Source of the DNA: an uncultured Selenomonadales bacterium
GTDB lineage: Bacteria > Bacillota > Negativicutes > Selenomonadales > Selenomonadaceae
Assembly (NCBI GenBank): GCA_947165295.1
Contig: CAMUZU010000014.1
Span: 1-56,356, forward strand
Length of the DNA stretch: 56,356 nucleotides
Reading direction: 5' to 3'
Shown: positions 43,342 through 51,489 of the stretch, in pieces
Layout: every line of letters begins with the position of its first letter
Position numbering within the stretch: the first letter of the stretch is position 1
The notes under the pieces: generated by a model
What the model was told of the DNA's origin: nothing
What the model saw: the letters and a program-made list of their open reading frames with translations, nothing else
Databases searched by the model: none
Program-made: the position numbers and the translations under genes

Positions 43342-44292
43342 ATGAAAGTTACTGTAGTCGGTTCCGGCAACGTGGGCGCGACCGTGGCGAACGTCTTGGC
43401 GACCAAAGGTTTTGCAAGTGAAGTCGTCCTTATCGACATCAAAGAAGGTCTGTCCGAAGGCAAAGCGATGGACATCATGCAGACGGCGCACATGCTCAAC
43501 TTTGACACCACCGTTACGGGTGTGACGAACGATTATGCGGCGACGGCAGGCTCGCAAGTCGTCGTTGTCACCAGCGGCATTCCCCGCAAACCCGGCATGA
43601 CTCGCGAACAACTTATCGGCACGAACGCGAAGATCGTCAAAAGCGTCGTCGACCAAATTCTCGAACATTCGCCCGAAGCGATTTTGATTATCGTGTCGAA
43701 TCCGATGGACGCAATGACTTACTTGACGCTCAAAGACACGAAGCTCCCGCGCAACCGCATTATCGGTCAAGGCGGCATGTTGGACAGCTCGCGTTTCCGC
43801 TACTACTTGGCACTTGCGCTTAAAGAAGCCGGCTATCCCGCGACTCCGACCGATATTGACGGCATGGTTGTCGGCGGACACGCTGATAAAACAATGGTTC
43901 CGCTCGTCAGCTTGGCGACTTACCGCGGCATTCCCGTCACGCAACTTTTGAGCGACGAAGCCATTCAAAAAGCTGTCGAAGCGACCAAAGTCGGCGGCGC
44001 AACCTGCACGAAACTTTTGGGAACTTCCGCGTGGTACGCTCCGGGTGCGGCGGCTGCGGCTCTCGTCGAAGCCATTGCCCTTGACGCGAAGAAACTTATC
44101 CCGTGCTGCGTCTACCTTGACGGCGAATACGGCGAAAAAGATCTTTGTATCGGCGTGCCCGTCATCCTCGGCAAAAACGGCATCGAGAAGATTGTCGAAG
44201 TCGAATTCTCCGAAGCCGAAAAAGCCAAATTCGCCGAAAGCGTCGCGGCGGCTCGCGAAGTCAACAGCAAGCTCGGCGAAGCACTCGCGTAA
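43342..44292 (+). CDS. mdh: Malate dehydrogenase (LDH-like type)
   Basis: 316 residues, NAD(P)-dependent interconversion of malate and oxaloacetate. The dinucleotide fold is VVGSGNVGATVA at the start, with Asp in LIDIKEG. The active-site loop GIPRKPGMTREQLIGTN has the Arg pattern of malate rather than lactate dehydrogenases. VSNPMDAMTYL, GQGGMLDSSRFRYYL and the catalytic His in VVGGHADKTMVP are all present. SD GAGGAGG; a TGGCAA-N17-TACAAT promoter lies just upstream. A terminator at 44324 follows. Confidence 0.95.
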   Translation: MKVTVVGSGNVGATVANVLATKGFASEVVLIDIKEGLSEGKAMDIMQTAHMLNFDTTVTGVTNDYAATAGSQVVVVTSGIPRKPGMTREQLIGTNAKIVKSVVDQILEHSPEAILIIVSNPMDAMTYLTLKDTKLPRNRIIGQGGMLDSSRFRYYLALALKEAGYPATPTDIDGMVVGGHADKTMVPLVSLATYRGIPVTQLLSDEAIQKAVEATKVGGATCTKLLGTSAWYAPGAAAAALVEAIALDAKKLIPCCVYLDGEYGEKDLCIGVPVILGKNGIEKIVEVEFSEAEKAKFAESVAAAREVNSKLGEALA

Positions 44293-44323
44293 CCGAACCG
44301 ACACATTTACAACACGAACACAG

Positions 44324-44354
44324 GAACTCTGCCGTAATTGGCGGAGTTCTTTTG
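44324..44354 (+). terminator. Terminator after mdh
   Basis: GAACTCTGCC pairs with GGCGGAGTTC around GTAATT, followed by TTTT. Confidence 0.85.
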
Positions 44355-44430
44355 ATTTAAGGAGGTGACCGAATTTGACGATATTGCAGGTGAAGGAAAC
44401 GACAGGTTTATTTCCAAGGAGGAGATCAAC

Positions 44431-44700
44431 ATGTTTGACCACATTGAAAAAATCGAACGGATTGACCGCGTCAAGGGCGTCACCAACGACAACCGCCAAC
44501 GTTTCAACAGCGGACGCGGACGCCGCGACGAGACCGGCACTTTCGCCGACGAACTTCGCCGCGCAATGAACTTGCCCAAAAAAGTCAAGCCCGTCAACAA
44601 AACACCCGTGCCCGAAGCTTACCAACTCGAAATTAACTCAAGCGGAACGCATTCGCTCTTTTACATGAGCGGGCTTAGCCTCGACCGTTTGCTTGCATGA
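44431..44700 (+). CDS. Small basic protein of unknown function upstream of tadA
   Basis: 89 residues, soluble and basic. It has a charged helix at the start (MFDHIEKIERIDRVKGV), an Arg/Gly stretch (RFNSGRGRRDETGTFADELR) and a C-terminal beta-like end (SGTHSLFYMSGLSLDRLLA). I do not recognise the family. The ATG at 44431 has AAGGAGGAG at ideal spacing. A second strong SD (AAGGAGG at 44360) upstream serves either a GTG at 44365 in the same frame or a TTG at 44375 in another frame. The gene ends 12 nt before tadA and is probably cotranscribed with it. Confidence 0.65.
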   Translation: MFDHIEKIERIDRVKGVTNDNRQRFNSGRGRRDETGTFADELRRAMNLPKKVKPVNKTPVPEAYQLEINSSGTHSLFYMSGLSLDRLLA

Positions 44701-44712
44701 AGGAGACATGTT

Positions 44713-45171
44713 ATGGACGACAAAATTTTTATGAAGCTCGCGCTCGACGAGGCAAAGCGGGCGTTCAACGAACATGAAGTTCCAATCGGTGCCGTTCTCA
44801 TTGACGAGAGCGGCATTTTGGTTTGCGGCGACCACAACCGAATCGAACAGCTTGGCGACGCGACGGCTCACGCGGAAATTTTGACGTTGCGTGCGGCAAG
44901 TCGAATTTTAAACCGTCGACGGCTGACGAATTGCACGCTGTATTCGACGGTGGAGCCGTGCGCAATGTGTGCGGGCGCGTTGATTCTTTGCCGCGTGAAA
45001 CGACTGGTTTACGGCGCGACGGATTCCAAATTCGGGGCGTCGGAGTCTTTGTTCAACGTGACGGACAATCCCGCGCTCAATCACAGACTGCAAGTGACCG
45101 CCGGCGTGCTTGAAGACGAAAGCCGCGACCTGCTGAAAAAATTCTTCGCCGACAACCGACAGCAGCGGTAA
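44713..45171 (+). CDS. tadA: tRNA-specific adenosine-34 deaminase
   Basis: 152 residues. It converts A34 to inosine in tRNA-Arg(ACG), an essential wobble modification. Zinc and catalytic motifs are HAEI near residue 56 and PCAMCAGA near residue 84. VPIGAVLI and KFGASESLFNV are also typical of TadA rather than other deaminases. SD AAGGAGACATGTT. The composite hairpin element B begins 3 nt after its stop. Confidence 0.95.
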   Translation: MDDKIFMKLALDEAKRAFNEHEVPIGAVLIDESGILVCGDHNRIEQLGDATAHAEILTLRAASRILNRRRLTNCTLYSTVEPCAMCAGALILCRVKRLVYGATDSKFGASESLFNVTDNPALNHRLQVTAGVLEDESRDLLKKFFADNRQQR

Positions 45172-45173
45172 TC

Positions 45174-45277
45174 CGGCCGTCATGGATGACGGCCGCCGCC
45201 CGCGGTTGAAACAGGATGTTTCACCTGCGGGCTGTTTTCTTTTGGTTACTTTTCTTTTGCGCCAAAAGAAAAGTAAC
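45174..45277 (+). repeat. Composite three-hairpin element, copy B
   Basis: Hairpin 1: CGGCCGTCA/TGACGGCCG around TGGA (45174-45195). Hairpin 2: CCCGC/GCGGG outer and TGAAACA/TGTTTCA inner around GGA (45199-45231). Hairpin 3: perfect 15-bp GTTACTTTTCTTTTG/CAAAAGAAAAGTAAC stem (45245-45277). It is the most compact copy. It may also end or protect the tadA transcript. A short open frame runs through it, but I judge that a by-product of the palindromes. Confidence 0.85.
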
Positions 45278-45310
45278 ATTAACCGTCAACAAATCGCCGA
45301 CGAAAATTTT

Positions 45311-45339
45311 TTTGCGCGCCCGTTAATCTGTGATACAAT
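45311..45339 (+). promoter_or_regulatory. Promoter of the chemoreceptor gene
   Basis: TTTGCG at 45311-45316, a 17-nt spacer and TACAAT at 45334-45339, 33 nt before the ATG. Confidence 0.65.
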
Positions 45340-45372
45340 GCAAAGAAATTTTCTTCGGGAAGGTGTTCGTCA

Positions 45373-47058
45373 ATGAGTCTTAAGAACAAAGCGATTCTGG
45401 CAGTCACCGCGATTGTTGTCGTCGCGTGCGTGATGATGGGTGTAATCGGCTACATTCGCGTCGAAGATGCGTTCGCCAAAGCTTTGGAGATGAAAGCCGA
45501 ATCGAACGTGCAATCGCTTGCGGAGATTTTGAATTACCGCTACCAAGGCGATTGGCATTTGCGCGACGGCGTGCTTTACAAAGGCGATACGAAGATGGAA
45601 GGCGCCGACCAAATCGTCGACTCGCTGAGCGCAATTTGTGAAGGCAAAGTTACAATCTTCAAAGGCGACGAACGCGTTTCCACAACCGTCAAAGACGCAA
45701 GCGGCAAGCGTTCCGTCGGCACGAAAGGTTCGCCGCTGGTCACGCAAGTCGTCCTCGACAAAGGCAAAAAATTCCTCGGCAAGGCGAACGTCGCGGGCGA
45801 AGAACATTACGCCGCTTATCAACCGCTCAACGACGCGACGGGCAAAACTATCGGCATGTTGTTCGTCGGCGTCAGCGTGCACGAAATGGATTCGATAACA
45901 AACGACTTCATCTTTACGACAATCGTCGGTGTGCTCGTCGTCGTCTTGGTGTGTATCTTCCTGTCGAATTATTTTATCGGGCAGATGATTGACAAGCTCG
46001 ACTCCGTTGTCAAAGCAATGAAACACGTCGCGGAAGGCAACCTGCGCATTCCCGATTTAAACGTTGTGACCGACGACGAAATCGGCGCGTTGGCGAACAG
46101 CTTAAACAACATGAAGTTCAAGCTCAAACACCTGTTGACCCGAATTCTGGAATATTCCGCACGCGTCGCCGCCTCAAGCAAAGAACTCAACGAAGGCACG
46201 CAACAAACGCACGATTCGATTAACTCCGTCGTGCAGAGCATGTCGGTTTTGACGCACGGTACCGCCGAACAGGAACAAACCATTGCCGCGCTGGAAGAAA
46301 AAATCAACGACATGTTCGAGAAGATGGACAGCCTGAGCGAAACCGCGCTTCAAATGCAGGAAGTCGCCAACGACAGTACCGCCAATGCTTCCGAAGGTAA
46401 AAAGCGCGTTGACGCGGCAATCGCCATGATGAAGAAAATCGAAGAACAAGTTAATTCTTCCGCAAAAGTCGTCGGCGAACTCGGCAAACGTTCAGACGAA
46501 ATCGGACAGATCGTCGAGACAATTTCGGGCATTGCGGGTCAAACGAACTTGCTTGCTTTGAACGCGGCGATTGAAGCTGCACGTGCGGGCGAACAAGGTC
46601 GCGGCTTTGCAGTCGTCGCAGAAGAAGTCCGCAAGCTCGCCGAACAGTCCGCCGAAGCCGCAACGAATATCGCAAACCTTATCGCAACCATTCAAGCCGA
46701 CACGGAGTCCGCCGTCGAAGCGATTGACCAAGGCAACCAAGGCGTCAAGGAAGGCACGCAAGCCGTTATCGAGACGGGCGAAGCGTTCGCGGGCATCGAG
46801 GAGCAATCCAATCGACTCACCGTCAACGTCGAAAAAAGTTTGGCGGACATTGCCGCGGTTTACATGAGCAACAGCGAAATCACAACGGCCGTCGGGCGCG
46901 TTCGCGAAATTGCAACCAAGACCGGCGAAAATGCAGTTTCCGTCAACGCCGTCACCGAAGAGCAAACCGCAAGCATGCAGGAAGTTGCGCACGCCAGCCA
47001 AAAGCTCACCGACCTTGCGCACGAAATGCACGACGAAGTAAACCTGTTCAAGCTGTGA
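45373..47058 (+). CDS. Methyl-accepting chemotaxis protein with single Cache sensor
   Basis: 561 residues. Membrane segment 1 (about 7-27) is followed by an extracytoplasmic Cache domain (about 30-175, with [11 protein letters not shown] and [20 protein letters not shown]). Membrane segment 2 (about 180-203), a HAMP domain ([16 protein letters not shown] and [14 protein letters not shown]) and a long coiled-coil signalling domain follow. The hairpin tip contains [20 protein letters not shown] and [20 protein letters not shown]. It should report an extracellular small molecule to CheA/CheW; the ligand is unknown. No other chemotaxis genes are nearby. SD GGGAAGGTG. Confidence 0.94.
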   Translation: MSLKNKAILAVTAIVVVACVMMGVIGYIRVEDAFAKALEMKAESNVQSLAEILNYRYQGDWHLRDGVLYKGDTKMEGADQIVDSLSAICEGKVTIFKGDERVSTTVKDASGKRSVGTKGSPLVTQVVLDKGKKFLGKANVAGEEHYAAYQPLNDATGKTIGMLFVGVSVHEMDSITNDFIFTTIVGVLVVVLVCIFLSNYFIGQMIDKLDSVVKAMKHVAEGNLRIPDLNVVTDDEIGALANSLNNMKFKLKHLLTRILEYSARVAASSKELNEGTQQTHDSINSVVQSMSVLTHGTAEQEQTIAALEEKINDMFEKMDSLSETALQMQEVANDSTANASEGKKRVDAAIAMMKKIEEQVNSSAKVVGELGKRSDEIGQIVETISGIAGQTNLLALNAAIEAARAGEQGRGFAVVAEEVRKLAEQSAEAATNIANLIATIQADTESAVEAIDQGNQGVKEGTQAVIETGEAFAGIEEQSNRLTVNVEKSLADIAAVYMSNSEITTAVGRVREIATKTGENAVSVNAVTEEQTASMQEVAHASQKLTDLAHEMHDEVNLFKL

Positions 47059-47073
47059 TTCGGAGGAAACATT

Positions 47074-48429
47074 TTGAGCGACATTGCCATCAAAGCCGAA
47101 CACCTCACGAAGATTTATAAGATTTACGCGCAGGACATTGACCGCCTGAAAGAAACGTTTCACCCGTTCCACAAAAGATACAGCCGCGACTTTTACGCGC
47201 TTGACGACGTGTCGTTTGAAATTCACCGCGGCGAAAACGTCGGGCTTGTCGGCAAGAACGGCGCGGGCAAGTCCACGTTGCTTAAAGTCATCACGGGCGT
47301 TTTGACGCCGAGCAGCGGCACGTTGCAAGTCAACGGGCGAATTGCGTCGCTTTTGGAATTGGGCGCGGGCTTTAATCCCGACATGACCGGCGTCGAAAAC
47401 ATTTACATGAACGGCCTGCTAATCGGTCACAGCCGCGAAGTCATGGACGCCAAAGTCGACGACATCATTGCGTTTGCGGACATCGGCGACTTCATAAATC
47501 AGCCCGTCAAAACTTATTCGTCGGGCATGTTTGCGCGCCTTGCCTTCGCCGTCAACGCTTTTGTTGAGCCGGACATTTTGATTGTCGACGAGGCGTTGAG
47601 TGTCGGCGACGCGTTTTTTCAAAGCAAGTGCATGGACAAGATGCGCTCAATGATTCAAGGCGGCGTGACCGTGCTTTTCGTCAGCCACGATACCTTTGCC
47701 GTGAAGAATCTTTGCGAACGTGCGTTTCTCATGCAGTCGGGGAAAATTTTAATGGACGCGCCCGCCCGCGACGTTGTCGAACGCTACCGCTACATGTTGC
47801 TTGAATCTCGCGGCGAACTCACCGAAGAACAATCGCAACGTCAAAACAATCTGGTCGACAATCTGCGCGACGGCAAACAGTTTTTTGCCGAAGAAAAAAT
47901 TTCCGCCGAAAGTCTCGCTCGCGGCAAAGAAACTTTCCTCAAGAACGCGACGTATCAGCGCACGGGCGACAAGCGTGCCGTCCTTGAAAACGTTCAGCTG
48001 CTGAATCTCGACGGCGAACTTGTCGACGAAGTCATCTTCGGTCAAAAGGTCGTCCTGCGCATGATTGTCCGCTTCATGCAGGACGTCGCGTGCCTGGGCA
48101 TGGGCTACCACATTCGCAACGCGACGGGCATCGATTTAATTTACACCGACTCGCGCTTCCACGATATTAAGGCGATTTTCGACGCGAAGGCGGGCGAAGT
48201 TTACGTTATCGATTGGACGTTCAAGGTCGAACTGCGGCAGGAACTTTACGACATTGCCTGCGTCATTTCCACGCCGCTTGAAGAGACTTTGAATTACTCG
48301 GAGATGTGCGACTTCGTGCCGTGTGCGCTTCAATTCAACGTCGTGAGCCCGAATCCGTACTTGAGCTTGCCGGGCGGTTACGTTCATTGGCACAACGATT
48401 TGAACGTGCGCCGCGTCGACTTGAAATAA
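47074..48429 (+). CDS. ABC transporter ATPase, Wzt-like with C-terminal glycan-binding domain
   Basis: 451 residues. The N-terminal ATPase (1 to about 245) has Walker A GLVGKNGAGKSTLLK, signature YSSGMFARLAFA, Walker B ILIVDEAL and a switch His in LFVSHDT. It lines up with the O-antigen/teichoic acid exporters (Wzt/TagH), including GRIASLLELGAGFNPDMTG. The C-terminal 150 residues (VLENVQLLNLDGELVDEVIF onwards, ending SLPGGYVHWHNDLNVRRV) resemble the Wzt C-terminal domain that binds the glycan end. No Wzm permease is adjacent. The TTG start has CGGAGG 9 nt upstream. It lies 15 nt after the chemoreceptor stop. Confidence 0.9.
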   Translation: MSDIAIKAEHLTKIYKIYAQDIDRLKETFHPFHKRYSRDFYALDDVSFEIHRGENVGLVGKNGAGKSTLLKVITGVLTPSSGTLQVNGRIASLLELGAGFNPDMTGVENIYMNGLLIGHSREVMDAKVDDIIAFADIGDFINQPVKTYSSGMFARLAFAVNAFVEPDILIVDEALSVGDAFFQSKCMDKMRSMIQGGVTVLFVSHDTFAVKNLCERAFLMQSGKILMDAPARDVVERYRYMLLESRGELTEEQSQRQNNLVDNLRDGKQFFAEEKISAESLARGKETFLKNATYQRTGDKRAVLENVQLLNLDGELVDEVIFGQKVVLRMIVRFMQDVACLGMGYHIRNATGIDLIYTDSRFHDIKAIFDAKAGEVYVIDWTFKVELRQELYDIACVISTPLEETLNYSEMCDFVPCALQFNVVSPNPYLSLPGGYVHWHNDLNVRRVDLK

Positions 48430-48535
48430 TTTCGCACGGGGAGTGAATCACATGCTTTATCGCCTGAAAGAAAAACCCGACCGCTTGACCGTCAACCTTC
48501 CCGAAGGCAAGCGCGACGCGTACACCTCGGCGACA
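48427..48535 (+). repeat. Direct repeat, copy 1 (leader and 5' end of RHH gene)
   Basis: ATAATTT-CGCACGGGGAGTGAATCAC plus the following 80 coding bases recur at 48607-48718 with only a few differences, which points to a recent tandem duplication. The second copy starts at the stop codon of the first. Confidence 0.85.
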
Positions 48536-48610
48536 CATGAATTCATTGCCGAACACGAACAATGCGACGGTCAACGAAGTCAACAAATCCGCCGCGTCGA
48601 ACCGGAATAA
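48452..48610 (+). pseudogene. Truncated ribbon-helix-helix gene copy
   Basis: A 52-codon frame that repeats the SD, start and first 31 codons of the next gene almost exactly (MLYRLKEKPDRLTVNLPEG). It then goes straight from HEF to IAEH. The missing 15 residues (GISISGLV to VEEF in the intact copy) form the second helix region of the DNA-binding fold. In the intact copy GAATTC occurs on both sides of the missing stretch, so a deletion between these short repeats explains it. The rest of the frame is unrelated and Gln-rich. It is probably non-functional, though the reading frame is intact. Confidence 0.75.
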
Positions 48611-48634
48611 TTTTTCGCACGGGGAGTGAATCAC

Positions 48635-48952
48635 ATGCTTTATCGCCTGAAAGAAAAACCCGACCGCTTGACCGTCAACCTTCCCGAAGGCAAGCGCGAC
48701 GCGTACACTTCGGCGGCACACGAATTCGGCATCAGCATTTCGGGCTTGGTTCAGCTCGGCGTCGAAGAATTCATTGCCAACCATGCGGACGAAGAATCCG
48801 CCCGAAAAGTCAAGGCGTGCGAAAAGTTGTCCGCGCAGGAACGTCGCTTGCTCAAAGCTTTTGACGCGTTGCCGAAAGAATCGCGCTCGATTGTCTTGCG
48901 GCTCGTCGAAGACTTTGCGTTGAAAATTTCCGGCGTCAATTCAGTTGATTAA
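48635..48952 (+). CDS. Ribbon-helix-helix (Arc/MetJ-like) DNA-binding protein
   Basis: 105 residues. The N-terminus shows the RHH pattern: a beta strand (RLTVNLPEG), a first helix (KRDAYTSAAHEFG), the ISISGLVQLGVEEFIANHA second helix, and a charged C-terminal helix region (LSAQERRLLKAFDALPKESRSIVLRLVEDF). Such proteins act as small repressors or antitoxins. No toxin gene is adjacent, so its target is unknown. The ATG at 48635 has GGGGAG 8 nt upstream. A damaged duplicate lies immediately upstream. Confidence 0.8.
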   Translation: MLYRLKEKPDRLTVNLPEGKRDAYTSAAHEFGISISGLVQLGVEEFIANHADEESARKVKACEKLSAQERRLLKAFDALPKESRSIVLRLVEDFALKISGVNSVD

Positions 48953-48972
48953 AAAGTTTTTTCGGGTATAAT
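48945..48972 (+). promoter_or_regulatory. Promoter of the VanW-family gene
   Basis: TTGATT at 48945-48950, a 16-nt spacer and TATAAT at 48967-48972; a TGGAGGCG SD follows. It overlaps the stop of the RHH gene. Confidence 0.75.
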
Positions 48973-49003
48973 GGTCTGAATAAAATATGGAGGCGAAATT
49001 TTT

Positions 49004-50266
49004 GTGGAGACTTCGGAAGTTCAAAAGTTCAACCTAAAAAATTTTCTCTCGACCAAAACGGCAATTGCGGCGACGTGCGCACTCGTCGGCGTGGGTGTGG
49101 CTTTTGCAGTGTCAAACTCCGTGGCGTCGAGCGACAAAATTGTCCTCGGCGTGCGTTCGGAAGGTCAACCAATCGGCGGCATGGACAAAGCGTCTGCGGA
49201 AAAATTTTTCACCAACGTTGCCGCGCAGAAAATCCACACGTTGACTTTTCGTTACGGCAACGAAGAATTCACCGTCACGCCCGAAGACATCAGCTTGAAG
49301 CCGCTCGTCAGCAAGGCGACCAACGAAGCTTTCGGTTACGGACGAGGCGGCTCGGCTCTCGACAACTTCAACGGGCAGATTAAATGCGCGCTCAACGGCC
49401 GCGACGTGAAACTTTCCGCCGAATACGACACGACCTTACTTGACGCAAAGCTCAACGAAATTGCCGCCAAAGTCAACCGCGACCCCGTCAATGCTTTGTG
49501 CGAATTCGGCGCAAACGGCGCGATTGAAAAAATTCCCGGCGTTATCGGCAAGAAGCTTGACACAGCCAAACTTGCCGAAGAATTGCGCGAACCGTTGACG
49601 ACGCTTGACTTGCCCAAAGGCGTTATCGAACTTGTGCCCGAAGACATCGCGCCGTTTATCACGACCGAAGACATCGCGCAGATTGACACGGTGCTCGGCA
49701 CGTACAGCACTTATTATTATCCCGGCGACCGCGGCGACAATATTTGGATTGCCGCGAACTCCATCTCGAACAAAATCGTCAAACCTTCGTGGACGTTCTC
49801 TTTTAACGATACCGTCGGGCCGCGCACGTGGGACAACGGTTACAAAGTTGCGGGCGTCATCATCAACGGGCGACCCGACGTTGATTACGGCGGCGGAGTT
49901 TGTCAAGTCAGTTCCACGCTGTACAACGCGGTTTTGCTCGCGGGTTTGACGCCGACCGAACGCACGGCGCATTACTTCGCGTCATCGTATATCGGGCTTG
50001 CTCGTGACGCGACTGTTGCCGACGGACAGATCGATTTCAAATTCCGCAATGACCTTTTGCACAACGTTTACTTGATTGCCGAAGCATCAGGCTCGACGTT
50101 GACCGTTTCGGTTTTGGGCACGAAAGCCGACTTGAACGGCGCGGACATTTCGCTTGAGACTGAAGGCACGTCGCTTTACCGCGTGTGGCGAAACGGCGGC
50201 GAAGTCATCCGCGACGAATACTTGCACACCGACGTTTACGAAACGCCTAAACCCGCACGAACTTAA
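49004..50266 (+). CDS. VanW-family protein with peptidoglycan-binding-like domain
   Basis: 420 residues. An N-terminal membrane segment (AIAATCALVGVGVAFAV, about 20-36) is followed by a PG_binding_4-like region (about 45-215, with two related blocks) and then the VanW domain (about 235-365), with TFSFNDTVGPRTWDNGYKVA and GGGVCQVSSTLYNAVLLAGL. The last part is a G5-like beta tail. VanW proteins sit at the cell surface. VanW occurs in some vancomycin-resistance clusters without a proven role, and its presence here does not imply resistance. The GTG start has TGGAGGCG 9 nt upstream. mnmA follows 14 nt later, possibly in the same transcript. Confidence 0.9.
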   Translation: METSEVQKFNLKNFLSTKTAIAATCALVGVGVAFAVSNSVASSDKIVLGVRSEGQPIGGMDKASAEKFFTNVAAQKIHTLTFRYGNEEFTVTPEDISLKPLVSKATNEAFGYGRGGSALDNFNGQIKCALNGRDVKLSAEYDTTLLDAKLNEIAAKVNRDPVNALCEFGANGAIEKIPGVIGKKLDTAKLAEELREPLTTLDLPKGVIELVPEDIAPFITTEDIAQIDTVLGTYSTYYYPGDRGDNIWIAANSISNKIVKPSWTFSFNDTVGPRTWDNGYKVAGVIINGRPDVDYGGGVCQVSSTLYNAVLLAGLTPTERTAHYFASSYIGLARDATVADGQIDFKFRNDLLHNVYLIAEASGSTLTVSVLGTKADLNGADISLETEGTSLYRVWRNGGEVIRDEYLHTDVYETPKPART

Positions 50267-50280
50267 CAGGAGCGATTCAC

Positions 50281-51306
50281 ATGAACAATAAAGTTGCCGT
50301 GGCAATGAGCGGAGGTGTCGACAGCTCGTTGACTGCGGCACTTTTGCTTGAACGCGGCTTTGAAGTTGTCGGCGTGACCATGTTGCTTGCCGACGCGCAA
50401 AATCTTTCCGACGCCCGAAACGTCTGCGAACATCTCGGAATAAATCATCACGTCGCGGACTTCCGAAAAATTTTCCGTGCGAAGGTCGAAGATTATTTCG
50501 TCGCGGAATATCTGCGCGGGCGAACTCCGAATCCTTGCGTTCGTTGCAACCGCGAAATAAAATTCGGCGCGCTGTTTGATTTCGCGTTGAACGAACTTGA
50601 CGCGGACTTTCTTGCGACGGGACATTATGCGCGAATTGTCTTCGACGACGAACGTTTCAAGCTCAAAAAGGCCGCCGACGTTCGCAAAGATCAATCTTAC
50701 GTGCTGTACAATTTGACCGCGGACAAGCTCGCGAAAATCATTTTGCCGTTGGGCGAATTCACCAAAGCCGAAACGCGACGCCTTGCCGACGAAATGAAAT
50801 TGCCCGTCGCACACAAGCCCGACAGTCAAGAAATTTGTTTCGTGCCCAATGACGATTACAAAAGTTTCGTCGCCGCCCGCAAGCCCGAAGCCGACGCACT
50901 TCAAACCGGTGACATCGTCGACGCGAACGGAAAAGTTTTGGGACATCATTGCGGAGTTGCCAATTACACAATCGGTCAGCGCAAAGGTCTTGGCATTGCC
51001 GCCGAACATCCGCTTTACGTCACGCGCCTCGACGTTGAAGGTCGAAAAGTTTTTGTCGACGCGGGCGACAAACTTTTTTCCGACGAATTGACCGCTCACG
51101 ACGCGCATTGGATTTACAAGCCGACGTTGCCGAAGACTCTTCACGCGAAAATTCGTTACGGCTCACGCGTCGCGGCCTGCACCGTTGCCGAAGACGAAAA
51201 TTTTCTGCGCGTGACGTTCGACGAAGCTCAACGGGCGATTACTTCGGGGCAGTCGATTGTTTTCTACGACGGCGACGAAGTTCTCGGCGGCGCGATTATC
51301 GATTGA
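50281..51306 (+). CDS. mnmA: tRNA-uridine 2-sulfurtransferase MnmA
   Basis: 341 residues. It thiolates U34 of tRNA-Lys, -Glu and -Gln. Motifs are the PP-loop AMSGGVDSSLTAALL, the catalytic Cys pair in NPCVRCNREIKF and SQEICFVPNDDY, GHYARI, KDQSYVLY and the C-terminal GQRKGLGIA. It is slightly shorter than the usual 355-370 residues but no motif is missing. SD AGGAGCG. The stop codon lies inside the left border of the TA-locus relic. Confidence 0.95.
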   Translation: MNNKVAVAMSGGVDSSLTAALLLERGFEVVGVTMLLADAQNLSDARNVCEHLGINHHVADFRKIFRAKVEDYFVAEYLRGRTPNPCVRCNREIKFGALFDFALNELDADFLATGHYARIVFDDERFKLKKAADVRKDQSYVLYNLTADKLAKIILPLGEFTKAETRRLADEMKLPVAHKPDSQEICFVPNDDYKSFVAARKPEADALQTGDIVDANGKVLGHHCGVANYTIGQRKGLGIAAEHPLYVTRLDVEGRKVFVDAGDKLFSDELTAHDAHWIYKPTLPKTLHAKIRYGSRVAACTVAEDENFLRVTFDEAQRAITSGQSIVFYDGDEVLGGAIID

Positions 51307-51439
51307 CGCTTGCAAAATAGATAAAACGTTAAGCAGTCGCTTAAGCTAGGGACTTAGGCGGCTGTTTTCGTTTGCGAAACGTCACGTGTCACACCAATAG
51401 TTCCGTCGCTTTTAAAGCGACCGTTCATTTTTTTTACAG
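51299..51439 (+). repeat. Deleted relic of the toxin-antitoxin locus, now the mnmA terminator
   Basis: The left 19 bp (51299-51317) are identical to 42657-42675, and the right 17 bp (51423-51439) to 43001-43017. Between them only the antisense-RNA terminator hairpin survives: GCAGTCGCTTAAG with CTTAGGCGGCTGTT, 51333-51369, followed by TTTT. On the minus strand the KTAA-stop end of the toxin frame remains but the rest of the gene, its promoter and its SD are gone. Length is 141 bp against 361 bp. The hairpin can serve as terminator for mnmA. Confidence 0.75.
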
Positions 51440-51441
51440 TC

Positions 51442-51470
51442 TTGAAAAAGTCTTCTGCGACAAGTATACT
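51442..51470 (+). promoter_or_regulatory. Promoter of the SbmA/BacA-like transporter gene
   Basis: TTGAAA at 51442-51447, a 17-nt spacer and TATACT at 51465-51470. GGGAGG and a GTG start at 51490 follow. Confidence 0.75.
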
Positions 51471-51489
51471 TGCGCGGGAGGTTTTGCCT

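Noticed and set aside
43012..44625. 537-codon open frame on the minus strand across mdh and rubredoxin
   Set aside because: It covers several plus-strand genes with clear motifs and has no SD or domain of its own.
45182..45376. 64-codon frame running through hairpin element B, with similar frames in copies A and C
   Set aside because: The shared residues (VTF, K-S-N) arise from the conserved palindromes. No SD is present in copies A and C, and the lengths differ. I treat the element as non-coding, though the recurring frame is worth remembering.
49004..50266. Vancomycin-resistance determinant
   Set aside because: VanW-domain proteins are widespread surface proteins. No vanHAX-type genes are present, so resistance is not supported.
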